Of a stretch of 60,818 bases of DNA, positions 25,101 through 37,681 are shown piece by piece (the stretch's first letter is position 1; every line of letters begins with the position of its first letter). The notes under the pieces are model-generated. The model made no database searches. It saw nothing but the letters and a program-made list of their open reading frames with translations, and had not been told where the DNA came from. Position numbers and translations under genes: made by a program. Source of the stretch: Ichthyophthirius multifiliis. Taxonomy: Eukaryota > Ciliophora > Oligohymenophorea > Hymenostomatida. The stretch is taken from NCBI RefSeq assembly GCF_000220395.1, contig NW_004085889.1, positions 1 to 60,818 of the forward strand, written 5' to 3'.

Positions 25101-27171
25101 CTTTCACATTCATTCAGTTCTTCTTGTAAAATCACGATTTTTTATTTTAATTCATTTAAATACTTTTAGTATTCATATTTCTCATTATTTATTTATTCTT
25201 TAATGTCATATTCTAATTTTTCTTTTTCGATTTTTAATTAAGTTAATTGATCTTTGTAGTTCTAAAAATTTCATTATATATAAATACATATATATATATA
25301 TATATTTATATGAATTCAATAAAATATATATATTAAATATACTTATTCTTTTACAGCAAAATTAGTTTTTTCTTATTCCAATTAAGCAATTTTTTATTAA
25401 GAAATACTAGATTCATAATTAAGTTTATATTTAAGTTCTGTTGTTTCTGTTTCTAATTTTTTTTATATTTCATTTTTGAGTAGCTTTTAGATTTCATTTT
25501 CATGATTTTATAATTTAATGAAATAAAAAGCTCCTTCAATTCCCACTTTATAAAGAAATTCGTAAATAAACATAAGAAAATTAGGTGTTTTTGGTGCATT
25601 TTCAACATAATACTTAAGAAATAGTTTAAGATCTTATTAATATTCGAAAAAGCTTTAATAATCATTAACTTTCATTTTTTTTTCTATACTTTAAAATTCA
25701 TTTAAAATAAAGTTATTACAATTTTTAGCACTTAATTTATCATTTTCACATTTAATATAAATTTATTTTACTTTGATTTTCTTTTTTACTTCCTAAATAT
25801 AGTTTTCCGAAATTTCTCCCATTGAAATTTTTTTAAATTCTTCCAAAGCAATTTTTTTTGCAGATTTTAAAAAACTCTTTAATTCCTCATTTGTACACGG
25901 AAGTTTAGTATTACAAATTTCAGATTATAACTATTCATATATTTAAATGCTTTTTTATTAGGCTTTATAGCATTCATTTTGGCATATATAGGTCCATGCA
26001 TTTTCTACATTAGGAATTACGCCATTATTTATTGAATTTACATAACTTCGTATTAATGTAGAGTACATTTCACCTGATAAAGGTATCTCTTTTAATTTTT
26101 TAGGACGAATTTATGTTAATATTTGTTTTCTTAATAATAAAATTTATTAATAGAATTCAGGACGAAGTTAGTTATATTATAATTTATCGAGATTTTGAAG
26201 ATTTTCTTCATTTGTTAATGGACGGACGAGTGTAGCACAATTACGTTATTTAAAAAATGTCGATAATAATCTTCTTATTCTATTTTTTTATTCAACATTA
26301 TCAGAAAATCCTTTCTATGGTTATAAGGCCATTTCTAAATATTCCTTTTTTTAAATAAACATATAATTAATATATATAATTTTCATAAAGAAAAAAAAAA
26401 ATTCATTTCATTTCATTTTTATTTTATTTTAAAATAAAATAATAATAAATAATATAAATACTTAAGAAGTTATTTGTTCCCCTTCATTATTAATTAATTA
26501 TAAAGAAAAATCTCTAACAACCCAAAAAAAGGAAGGCAAATATTAAGAATAATCTTCAAAATCGGCATCTTCATTTTGTCCACTTTTAACATGTATGTTT
26601 TTTGTTAAATTTACTATTAAAGAGAGATTTTGAATTGCAAGTTCATCTATTGAACCAATCGAGTTATAAATAAAACAAGAACTTAATAAAATGGTCAATG
26701 CAAATATACGAGAATCATGGGTTGAATCTTCATCTAAAGCTCCAATACCTTCTGAATCAATAATTAAAACATAAATTTTTTCTCCAATATCATTTTCAAT
26801 AAATAATGGAGTTCCCCATATCCATAAACCCTTTTTTATTTAATAAATATTATATTTTTGTTTTTTTTGTTTACTTTTGTACAAGGATTAACAGTCGGAC
26901 CTACTCCAAAACCATCAGAACGCTATAATAACATTTAATTTAGTAAATAACTTTTTCCTGTACGATACATTCCTGCTACTCCTATTATTCCTATGGGACC
27001 TGGTATTTATTATATATATTCTATTGCTTCATCATTTAATTAATAACCTTTTATTATTTTTAATTAAAGAATTTTCTTTGGATATTTTTATATAGTACAT
27101 TAATCAGATGGATTATGTACTATTAATGGAATTGCTTCTTATTTATATGCTTCGTTTTTTAAAAATTACAT
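21234..27171 (-). CDS. guanylate-binding-protein-like large GTPase with a very long coiled-coil tail
   Basis: The minus-strand gene starts at ATG 27171. The GTPase domain shows G1 GVAGMYRTGKSYLLNQ, a switch region GFGVGPTVNPCTKGLWIWGT, G3 LIIDSEGIGALDED, and the G4-like RDF in FFWVVRDFSLQL, which are marks of the GB1/RHD3 family. A helical GBP-C-like region follows (for example LRPEFYQQILLLRKQ, SGEMYSTLIRSYVNSINNG). Then comes well over 1000 residues of Glu/Lys/Gln coiled coil, and a Gln-rich tail (TAA repeats) ending KFKYC. Confident introns are 26831-26874 and 26345-26461; several more short or TA-rich introns interrupt the coil (for example near 22070-22167 and 25265-25340). GBP-type GTPases oligomerise on GTP binding and act on membranes; the giant tail is unusual for the family. 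Exact exon map of the coil is not resolved. Confidence 0.85.
22114..22147. repeat. (TA)n tract in an intron of the GBP-like gene
   Basis: A pure TA run lies within a non-coding insert of the coiled-coil region. Confidence 0.85.
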
Positions 27172-27548
27172 TTTTAATAACTTAATTAATGTATTTTTTT
27201 AAAAAATATAATAAAAATTATAAAATTAATAGATTTTTATTTTAAAAAACAAAATAATTAAATATAAAAATTGATGAAATATAATAATAAAAATAAAGTA
27301 TTATTAAATTATTTTTTAAAAAATTGATTATTAAATATTTAATTGTATTAACTATTTTATTTTATTTAAATTAAAAAATACGAATAGGAATTCAATTATA
27401 AAATTAATTTAAATTATTTAAAAAAATAAAACTAAAACAAATAAATTTGAAATATATAAATTTTTGTTATAATTTATTATAATTATATTAAAAAATTAAA
27501 AAAAACTAGCACTTTTTAAATAAATAAAAAAGAAACAAACAAAACTAA
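27172..27548. other. AT-rich spacer
   Basis: No supported feature; about 380 bp between two minus-strand genes. Confidence 0.5.
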
Positions 27549-28828
27549 TCATTATCCAACATTTTAAATCTATAAAAAATACTTTAATAAATCAATAAAA
27601 CATTAAATTTCTTTATCTCTTATATAATAATGTGTCATAACTCTAAAAATCCCATCTCCGTTTTACCCAAGCATTTTTATTCCATTTTATTCCATAAATC
27701 CTACTAATTATGTATTATCCACTCCTTATTTACAAACTTTGAAATAAACCATGTTAATTTCAACTTTTCTAATGACTCCTATTCCGTTTATTTTTACTAA
27801 CTCCTCAGCCACTTTTAAGCAATTTAAATATCTAATTTCATAAATCTTCTCATATATTTTAGTCCTATAAGACCAGGAGCTGCCAAAATACCAGCCTGTC
27901 TCATTCCTCCTCCTAATAACTTTCTTACTAAAATACTTTTTTCAATGAAATCTTTTTTTCCAACTATCATTGAACCAATAGGGGCACATAATCCCTTACT
28001 TAAGCAAAATTGAATACTATCACAATATTATGTAATATCCTTTACTTCACAATTCAAAGCAGCGGCTGCGTGAAATACTCTTGCTCCATCAATATGGAGA
28101 GGAATTTTATATTTTTAAGCAACTGCATATATTTATTTAAGTGTCTCTAAAGGATAGACAAGTCCAGTAAAAGTAGGTTGTTCAAGTGTTATGAGTCCTG
28201 TAGAAGGCTCGGTTATAAAATCTAGTTTTCGAATAACTTTTTCGATACTTTCTGGTGTTAATAACCCTTTTGTATGTTCAGTACTTATAGTTCTGGATTA
28301 TAACTATGCAATTTATGATACAAAAGATCTTTCTTATTATATAATATGACATTCGTCTGAACATATTAACTCCTAACCTCTTTATGTATGACACATTAGT
28401 GCACAAGAATTTCCCATACAACCTGAAGGAACTAATAATGCAGCCTCTTTATAAAATAAATTAGCTGCAAAATTTTGTAATTTTTATACTGTAGGATCAT
28501 CTCGGAATACATCATCTCCCAAAATTGCTTTTTGGATACTTTTTAGCATTTTTTTTGTTGGAAGAGTTACAGTGTCACTTCGGAGATCGATATTTTAATA
28601 TTAATTTATTTTTTATTATTTTCGAATATTTTTTTTGGTTTTTTGGACTTTTCTAAGTTTTACACTTTGGTTTTCACAAGTCGAGGGAAATGATCTTGTG
28701 TTTAATGAAGCTAAATGTATAAGTGAGGTTGATTGTTGATCGAATATATCTTTTTCAGAATTTATTAGGGAATATGAAGTTTCTTAAGTGTAGTTGCAGT
28801 TATTATGTTATTATTATTATTATTGCAT
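27549..28828 (-). CDS. L-threonine aldolase (PLP enzyme, low-specificity type)
   Basis: A long minus-strand ORF carries the fold-type I signature of threonine aldolase: [58 protein letters not shown], and the PLP-Lys segment [15 protein letters not shown]. The C-terminal part ([28 protein letters not shown]) is in another frame, entered near the A4 run at 27850-27862; the CDS length is one base short of a multiple of three, so a missing A is likely. The enzyme splits L-threonine (and allo-threonine) into glycine and acetaldehyde. About 80 extra N-terminal residues (Gln tract, then Ser/Asn-rich, Lys-rich) precede the core, and a targeting role for them is possible but unproven. Confidence 0.9.
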
Positions 28829-29501
28829 TTATTCGTTTGCTTTATTTTTTAATCTTTTATTATATTTAGATTGTTACTTTTTTATTTATTATTTATTTAT
28901 TTTAATAATTTGTTCTTTTTTTTTGTGTTGAATCCGCCCTTTTATTTAATTCGAATTTTTGATGTCAAATTTTATATAAATAAAATTTATATAAATATAT
29001 ATAATATTATTGATTTTATTTTTATATATATATAATTTGTTAATTTTTTATTTTTAATTTTTATTTAATTTACTTTTACTGCTTTCTTTCTTTTTTGCAT
29101 CATTTTTATAATTTTTGATGTTATTAAATTATTTTTATGACGTTAAATTTGGAATATTGACATTCTTTTTTTTAACTTATATAATAAATAAGTAGTAAAA
29201 AGAAAATATTAATAAATTATAAAATAAATTAAATAAAATTAAATATTTAAGTTTAGGTATAGGTATAAAATGATTATTAAATTTATCAAAAAGGCCATAT
29301 TACATTTTTTCTCGAATTTTTATTTTTTTGATTAAGTTTTAAAAAAATTTTATAGAAACAGAAAAAAAGATAATAATATTAAAAAGTAATAAATACATTA
29401 TTATATATTTGTATTTTAAATTCTCATTAACTAATAAAAATATAATTATCAAAATAATTATATTTATAAATTAAATTTATAAAATAAAAATTAATTATAT
29501 C

Positions 29502-29541
<40 letters not shown>

Positions 29542-29688
29542 TTTCCTTAAATAAATTTAAATATGAAATTAAAAAAAATTTATTTTTATTATTTAATTAT
29601 ATTTGTATATAAAATTAATAAATAAAATTAATTATTAAAATTTAATAATAAACAAAATAATTAATATCGTATATATTTTATGTTAAAT
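28829..29688. other. AT-rich spacer with a TA tract
   Basis: Contains a TA run at about 29505-29533 and T-rich stretches; no coding or RNA signal was seen. Confidence 0.55.
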
Positions 29689-31894
29689 TCATTATTATTT
29701 ATCTTTTAAAAATATTTTTCCGTTTTCCTCATCATAAAAAAATTATTGTATTTATTCTAAATTTTATTATAAATATTATTAAATATTATTTTCACAAAAT
29801 GATTTTAAATTAATATAAAAATTATTTTTTTGATTCTCGGCTATTTATTAATTAAGATATTAAAAAGTATTATTTTTAAAGCTTTCGAAAAGTTCGTTTT
29901 GATAATTTCCAACAAGTAAATGAGAAATATTTACAAATTTTTATTTATCAAATTTATTTTAGATAATAATTGATTTATAATCTTTTAATTGAATTCTTTT
30001 TCTTTCACGGAAATCTTAGTATAAATAATCTAAACTTTCATAAAAGTATTAACATAGACTTTCTTTATTATTTAATTTTAAATTATAATAATTATGGATA
30101 AGAATGACTTCTTTAATCTATAATTATTTTTCGTTTTAGATTCTTTTTATTATGTAATTAAATATATTTTATTCATTAAGACCTAATTAATTTATTACTA
30201 ATATTAATTTTTAACTATTTTAAATAAAAAAATCAATCCAAAAATTATTAATTTATTCTGCATTTGATTAACTCTATTAATCATTATAATTTTTTATTGG
30301 ATTTCCTATATTGTATTTTACAAATGCATTTTTTTCGAATTTTAGTATATTTAATTTAGGTGAAAAACATCCTTCAGTTGAATTTTCTTAATTATTTATT
30401 ATTTTAGATTTGAGTAAAGTATTTATTATTGTTGTTTTTCCAGAACAAGGAGTTCCTATAATAGCATAAAAATCTTATAAATATTAAAATTTATTATCAG
30501 TTTATATACTTTTTATTTCCCACCCTTCATTAATTAATTTATTAAAATTTCCAAAACAATTAATTTGAAATGTCCAATAACAAGTAATATTAATAGAACT
30601 AAATTCATATATAGCTATTTTTTTTTAAAAAAAATAATAATTAAAAAAAAAAAATTATTTAACTTTCATTACTATTAACTAACTAAGAATTTTATATTTA
30701 ATTATTATTATTTAAAGTTTTTGAGTTATTTAATTTTAATTCTTATATTTATTAATTTTAGAGGTCAATAATTTATTTTAATTCTTCGATTTTAATTTCA
30801 TTTTAATTATTAATATTATTAATAGTCAACATTTGCTATTATAAAGTTTTTTATTATTCCTAATTTAATTGATTTTCTATATTACTTAGGTTTTCTTATT
30901 ATTAAAATGGTTTTTATATAGAAGTATTATCTGTAGTATGATTAATATATTATTAAGATAAAGTTATATTGTTTTTATGAATATTTTCTTGAAAAGGAAA
31001 GTTAATTTTATTTTATAATTATTAAAAACAATTAAGTATTTCTAAATTTTATTAAATTACTATTTTTTGATAATCAATTTATTTTTCTTTGGTTGAATGA
31101 TTTTATTTTAATATTTATTTTTATGATTCTTATATTTAAATAATTAGCTTATCAAATAAATTTTATATTAATTATTGTGTTTAGTCTTTTATTAATTTTT
31201 ATTAATCTATGAGATTTTTTTATTATATTTTAAGTATATTTTGTTTGTTTTTTTAATTTATTTATTCTATTTATTTAAAAAATTTTTTTTTTATTTAATT
31301 TTTTTAATCTTCATTTTTAATATTTATTTCATTAATTTTTTATTCAAATTATTCAATTTTTTCATTTAATTTTTATATTTATAAATCAAGTTCTTATATT
31401 TTTTATTTCAGAATTTAATTATCTTCCAAAAAACTATTTTAATTTTAATCATCTTCCTTTTTTTGCAAAATACTTGTTACATATTCGACTTCCTTATTTT
31501 ATATTTAATCTTTTTAAAAATTATTATGTAGCAGTTTCTAATATTTATTAGTTAGTTTATGAATCTCCTATATAGAGTTTTAATTAGATTTTAATTTTTG
31601 TGGATATTTTTAGAAGTTTTATTTTTTATATTGTAATTCTTATACTTAAAATATTATGCTTTATTTTAAGTTTTTACTCTTTTCGAATAGATTTTGAGTA
31701 GAGTTTTTCAAAAAGCTGTTTTGTTTTGGAATATGAGATGTGTTTTAGGTATTTTTAGATGAATTTGAGTTGTTTGTAAATCCTCTTTCTGTCGATTAAC
31801 TTAAAAATCTACTGATGCTTTTTTGATTACTAAAAAAATTATCATAATTTATTCTTTCTCTTATTCTTTATGAACTTAAATTTCTTTCAAGCAT
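29689..31894 (-). CDS. coiled-coil protein with a C-terminal P-loop NTPase domain
   Basis: Two exons (intron 30615-30663, 49 bp) give 718 residues. Residues about 1-110 are Ser/Asn-rich. From about 110 to 400 the protein is Gln/Lys/Glu/Ile coiled coil. The C-terminal 300 residues carry a Walker A/G1 motif in AIIGTPCSGKTTIINTLL, followed by GCFSPKLNILKF, ILVINQLGLNEQ and IKEVILIHNYYNLKLNN, which resemble a GTPase-like core whose G3 and G4 are not obvious. No named family was recognised. The neighbour two genes away pairs a GBP-like GTPase with a coiled coil in the opposite order. A GTPase-like or kinesin-unrelated ATPase role is inference from the P-loop alone. Confidence 0.7.
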
Positions 31895-32419
31895 TTATTA
31901 TTAATGTAAAGATTCTAATAGTGTTTTTTTAATTTTTTGATGTTTAAAAATTAAACTAAAATATTAATAATTTTTATTATTTTATTAAAATTTTAATAAT
32001 TTTTATTAAAATTTTATTTATGATTAAAATTTATTAATTTTTCATTAGTAAATTAATACTAATATAGTCTTTTTTTCTTTTACATTTATATAAAAATAAT
32101 TAATTGTTTCAATTTTTTTGTTTTGCTTTAATAATAAAACATATATTAATAGTCTCTAATATTCATATTTTGTTTTGTGAGTAATGTTTTTTATTAATAA
32201 TAATTAAAAAAATTAATTTTGATTTAATTAAAATAACTATTTCTTTATAAGTTATTAAAATATACAAAAATTTAAAAGGTAGTGTGATATTTTTTTTATA
32301 AATTGAAAAAAGAGAAAAAAAAAAATTAATAATATTTTAAAATATAAATATATAATTTACATTAATTTATATTAATATATACAATTTTTTTGTTTTAAAT
32401 ATTTATATTTGTATTTATA
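31895..32419. other. AT-rich spacer
   Basis: No supported feature. Confidence 0.5.
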
Positions 32420-33480
32420 TCAGTTATTATTTATAGCAACTTAAGTTTTTTCAATCATAACTAAGGTATATAATAAAGTAGAATATTTAGAAATATATTT
32501 TTAATTAAGGGTAGGAAACATATTTTAGAATTAATAAAAGAATGGGCTATTTTCTGAAAAATCTTCCTATTTCTCAAAAGCTGAAAGTGCTAATTTATAA
32601 GCTTTTGAAAAATGCATAGTTCCTATTTCTTTTTCTAAATATTTTTTAAGATTCTAAAAATAAAAAAAAAAAAAAAATAATTCTTTAAAAAAAAAAAAAA
32701 CTTTTAAAAACATATTTACTTATATTCGTTTTTATGATACTTTTTATGAAGAAATAATTTATTAAATTTATTAATTAGTATATTATTTTTGAGATAATTA
32801 ATTTTAATTGGTATTAATATTTAGTTAATTATTATTAATTGAACTTTTATTTTATTATATATCATTATTATTTTATTAATTATTATTATTATATATTTTC
32901 TCGTCATTAATAATATCTTATTTTATGTTTTACTTTTAATAATCTTATATGATATTTATTTCTTCATCATCATCAAGATAATCTTCTTTATCCTAAATTT
33001 AATCTAAACTTAGTTTTGATTTTTCTATATTTAAATTAAAAAGTTAACTTTAATAATTTCCAGAAATCTATTTTTGTTTATTATATTTTTAATATGATTT
33101 ATTATTTTTTATATATAAATACCATTTCATTGAATTCAATTAACATTCTTTTAACATCTTTGACTTCTTTTTCTATGTTATTATTTATATTATATTAGAT
33201 TATTTTTTGATTTGAATTCTTGATATTGTCAATATTATTGTTACTTATATGCTTTTTTGTTTTTATTTATATAATTTTTTATTATTTTAATTCATCAAAA
33301 GGTATTTTATAAATAATTTTTCTTTTTTATTTTTATTCATTGTCTGAATTTGATTTTTATTGTGTTTGCAAATTATTATCATTTTTTATAGTTTATTATT
33401 TTTGCTTACAATAGAAACTGTCTACTGATTATATTCCATCTGCTTATATAAAATTTGTGTTTTCATAAATAGAAATTTAT

Positions 33481-33533
<53 letters not shown>

Positions 33534-35479
33534 TTTAGTAATATTATTTAATATTTCTTAATTATCATTATAAAGATTTTATTAAGAAGAATTTGCAATA
33601 AATTAAATATTTTAAGCCTTGAAATAATCCTAACATTATGCCTATTAAAATATTATAAAATTAGAAATATTTTCTTTAGAATTATTTTTAATTAATTATG
33701 TTTTAATATCATCTGAACTATTTTAAGAAATACTATAACTAACTGTTAAATGAACTGAAGAATTTTTTTATTTTTTATTAAAATTATTATTTACTACATT
33801 AATTATTGTTTTTTCATAATTAGAAATTAAAGTATTATTTACTTCGAAAAAATTATTATATCTATTAAGTTCGTCTTTTTTTTCTTAATTTATCTATATT
33901 TTTGTGGTTATTTGTTTTTATTAATTATTACTATTTATATTTTCGTTTAAATTATTATTAATTTTTACATTTTATTAAATTATATTTAATAATTAATTTT
34001 TGCTTCCTCCTATTTTGCTACAGGCAGTAGGTAGTCTTTACTTTATTTAGTATTATTTTATATCTTAATTGCTTTTATTTTTATTTATAATTGGAGATTA
34101 ATTTTTTTATAAATTCATTTTTTTTAATACTTGTATTTGATTTCCTTAAATTAAATTTTGAATATTTCCTTAAAGTTTACTTTATCCTTCATTGAATAAT
34201 TTATTTTTATCCAAAGGAGGAATAATAGGTTGAGGAGGTTAAAAATTTAATTAAGGAAGACGTGTATTAGGGCTCCCTATTCTCACATTATTATTAGGAC
34301 GAACAAAAGGCGGTGTTTATTATTACAAAACGAAATTATTTACAGGGTTTATTTTTTCAAGTGCGTTTTTTTTTTTTTCGAAATTAAAAGGAGGGGAAGG
34401 TTATTATTCGTTTTCTTTTTTATTAATAATGAAAAATTAATCATTGAAATTATCTAAAGGAGGGTCTTTATTTCTTTCTTCATTTTTTAAATTTCCACCT
34501 ATTATATTTACTGGAGATTAAATTCTATATAATTTTTTATTTTCAGTGTTTTTTATATTTTTTTTTAGTTGTTGTTTTCTTGAATATTTATAATTAATTC
34601 AGGTAATTTTTTCTCTATTTAATTATTGTTATTAACTTCTTTTGATATCATTTCTTTCATCAAAGCCTGCGTTTCTTGTAAAAAAGCTATGCTCCTTTTT
34701 TTTATTATTGGTTTTTATAAAATCTATTATGCGCTTAATCTTTTATCTGGGTCAATTGTTAACATTTCAGATATTATCTATTTTAATTCTTTTGAATATT
34801 AACCAGGTATTGGGTTATAAACCCCTTTTATAATTTTAAGTACCAGAGCATGCATATTTCCCGCATCAAAAGGCTGCTTTAAAGCACAAAGTTCGTATAT
34901 AAGGACCCCCAAAGACCAAATATCAACCTTAGTAGTATAGGGTTTGTTTTGGATTAATTCAGGGGCTAAATAATAGGGTGTACCTATAAAGGTTTTTGCT
35001 TTATCACGTGTACATGATAGTATTTTTGCAATACCAAAATCAGCAAGTTTAATAATTTTATTTTAAGTAAGGAAAATATTTTATGATTTAATATCTCTAT
35101 GGATAATATTTTTGGAATGAACTAAATTTAATGCACAGCAAATTTAAGTTAACCAATCTATAATTTACTCTTCTTTTATAATTTATTATTTTTAGATTAT
35201 TTGAGATAAATCTCCACCCTCAGCATAATCCATTACTATACATAATTTATTTTTTTTAGTCTTAAATTATTCGTGGTATTTTATTATATTATGATGATTT
35301 AATATTTATAATATGTTTGCCTCGTTTATTGCATCGCATTTCTCTTAGTCGGTCATATGGGAAATATCAATTTATTTTATTACACATAATTAATTATCGA
35401 TTATACGTTCGACTAAATATGCTTTGCCATAAGAACCTTCACCAAGTAGTTTTATTTTTTTGTAGTCTTTTTTATCCAT
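32420..35479 (-). CDS. NIMA-related (NEK-family) Ser/Thr protein kinase with long Asn/Gln-rich tail
   Basis: ATG at 35479 opens a kinase domain at the N-terminus: Gly loop LGEGSYGKAYLVE, VAIK-type Lys in CVIKQID, HRDIKSQNIF, DFGIAKIL, activation segment TFIGTPYYLAPEL, and VDIWSLGVLIYELCALKQPF. These match the NEK family. A long disordered tail follows, Pro-rich at first (PPFVRPNNNVRIGSP), then polyAsn (AAT repeats at 33487-33531). It ends with a more ordered block near the C-terminus (LKKYLEKEIGTMHFSKAY) like the conserved end segment of several protist NEKs. The frame shifts by one base near the A9 run at 34550-34567 after the kinase domain; introns are likely near 32650-32720 and 33080-33120. 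NEKs regulate cilium length and the cell cycle and are expanded in ciliates. Confidence 0.9.
33487..33531 (-). repeat. triplet repeat coding for polyAsn
   Basis: About fifteen ATT triplets on the plus strand read as AAT (Asn) in the minus-strand NEK gene. Confidence 0.85.
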
Positions 35480-36403
35480 TGTATTAGGAGGTTTCTTTTT
35501 TTTATTTTGGATATTAGATTTTTTAGTTTTTTTTTTATCTTTAAAAAAGCAATATGATGTTTTTTTTCTTTTTTATATTATTGTGTTGTGATTAAATATA
35601 AATTATAATAATTTTTTTTATAATTAATTATGATTAATATAATATAATATTTTTATATATTATATATATTAATTATTTATTCCTTTTTATTTATTTGAGG
35701 AGATTAACAAGTATATTTTTTAATTTTTTTATGAATCAAAAACATATTTTTTATATTATAATTAAATATATAAAATTATAAAAAACAATCATGTATTTAT
35801 TTTAATGAATATATTAATTTATGATTATTTAAGACCATTTTATTTATATTATAGATTTAAACTTTTAAATATTAATATTATAAATATAATTAAATTTATT
35901 TATTACATGTAAAAAATAAAATGATTTCTATTATTAAATAAATTTACGAAATTTATAATAATTTTATAAAAATATAATTTATTTTACTACTTTTTTTATA
36001 AACATTGATATTTAACTATATTTATAATAATAATGATATAATTTAATTTTTTTATAAATTAAATAATATTGTATTATTCTTTTATAAAAATAATAATTGT
36101 AAAAAAAAAAACTATTAAAAATTTGAATCCAATGTTATGATATAAATATAATAATTACAATTATAGAAAAAGAAAAAAAAATACAGTTTTATATATTAAA
36201 ATAAAAAACTTAAAAAGATAAAAATAATAATTATTTATAATTTAATATATTTTTATATATTGATTAATATTAATAAACACTTCATAATTAATTAAAATCT
36301 TAAATATAAATTAATTTAATAAATAATTTATATTTTTATTTTCTATATTCACAAATAATAATTAAAACATAAAAATATCTTTAAAAAATAAAAAATCAGC
36401 TAA
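35480..36403. other. AT-rich spacer
   Basis: No supported feature in about 920 bp. Confidence 0.55.
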
Positions 36404-37681
36404 TCATCTTAATTAATAATAAAATTAAGAAAGTAAACTATAAGTTTAATTTTCATTTTCTTTTTTTTGAAAATCAGTAAAACAATCCCAAAATTTAATA
36501 AATCCATCATTAGCCGAGGTAACTATTTCTTCGTTTTTACTATTAATTGTAGAATATAAAACTCTTCCCTAATGTCCTTCCGTTTCGCTAATTTTTTCGA
36601 TTTTTTATGTTTTTTTTTCTTACCAAACCATAACTTTATTACTAGGAAATCCAAAAGTACATAAAAAAAAGCCTGGATAATTATTTTTCGAGCAAACAAT
36701 ATTACATATTTAAGCCCCAGTATTGACAACTTATAAATTTTCCCCACTAAAAGAATCCCAAAGTCTTAAAGTGCCATCAAACTTTCCTCCGCCAGTAATA
36801 AAATGGCTATGTTTTAAACTACTCCAACTTAACCCTTTAACACCTGCTTTATGTTAACTCAATTTGTGAATAGGCCTTTGTTAATTAAATTTATTCCAAA
36901 CAAAAACCTTATTATCATTTCCCCCGGAAAGTAAATAATTAGAATCGAAACTCCAGGCTAAACTACATACTTCCCTTTAATGACCTCCGCTTTCGAAAGA
37001 TTAACAAATAGATTGTTTTTATCTCACGTCTAAATTATAAATACTTCTTTGTTTTCCTGCTGCTGTTAATACGAATGCATTTTACCAGGCTAATACGCCA
37101 ACTCTTTTTCCTTATTTTTGTAATGTAGATATCGCTTGGAGCTTGTTTAAGTCCCAAAGCTAAACAATTCCTTTACTGTCTGATATGGCTAATTGGTTTT
37201 CATTATATTCATGAAATTTTAAGCAACTAACGTATTCGGTTGATTTACATATGTTTATTGATTTTATACTTTTTTATTTTTATTTTTTTTTAAGATTTTT
37301 TTTTATTATTTACTCTTTAGATGATGTGTTATATAGATATACTTTCTAATTAACTGATATTGAAAGAGTTTTTTAATTGTTATAACTTATTAAGTTGAGA
37401 TAAAAATCGTCACGTAAAGGCGGTGTTTCCAGAATTTGAGAAGGGACTAGATCAAATTTTTTTTAATCTTTCTTTTATGATTAAAGATCTGGTTATGAAT
37501 CTTTGAAATATTATTATTAATATTTGGTTTAGGGTTATACTATTTGTTTTCCGAAGTTTAGTATTTTGAGAGGATTTTTAGATTCTTAGCTGTATGGGTT
37601 AAACTCAATTTAATAAAAGTTTTAATGAATTATTCTAGGTATAAATCTATCGTAATTTTATCGTTTGTTTATTTATTGCAT
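36404..37681 (-). CDS. CDC20/CDH1 (fizzy)-family activator of the anaphase-promoting complex
   Basis: A single intronless frame of 425 residues. A C-box-like DRFIPR lies at about residues 11-16, after a short basic N-terminus. A LETPPLRDDFYLN-type linker (residues about 94-106) precedes a WD40 propeller: EYVSCLKFHEYNENQLAISD, VQLWDLNKLQAIS, RVGVLAW, SGGNDNKVFVWNK, HKAGVKGLSWS, FITGGGKFDGTLRLWDS. The protein ends in Leu-Arg, close to the Ile-Arg tail that docks on APC/C. These features place it with CDC20/CDH1 rather than other WD40 proteins; the linker and GVKGLSWS pattern fit the family. Which of CDC20 or CDH1 it is was not decided. It would recruit substrates for ubiquitylation at mitosis or in G1. 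Confidence 0.9.

Noticed and set aside
36590-36622. Apparent frame slip in the CDC20/CDH1-like gene at its A9 run
   Set aside because: A careful recount of the A runs showed one continuous frame through the last WD40 repeat to TGA; the ORF length is a multiple of three.
36523-36747. Standard-code minus-strand ORF of 74 codons
   Set aside because: It is the wrong frame of the CDC20/CDH1-like gene. The same holds for the short standard-code ORFs at 12341-12532, 16555-16743, 25453-25665, 45064-45384 and 49915-50133, which overlap real genes in other frames.
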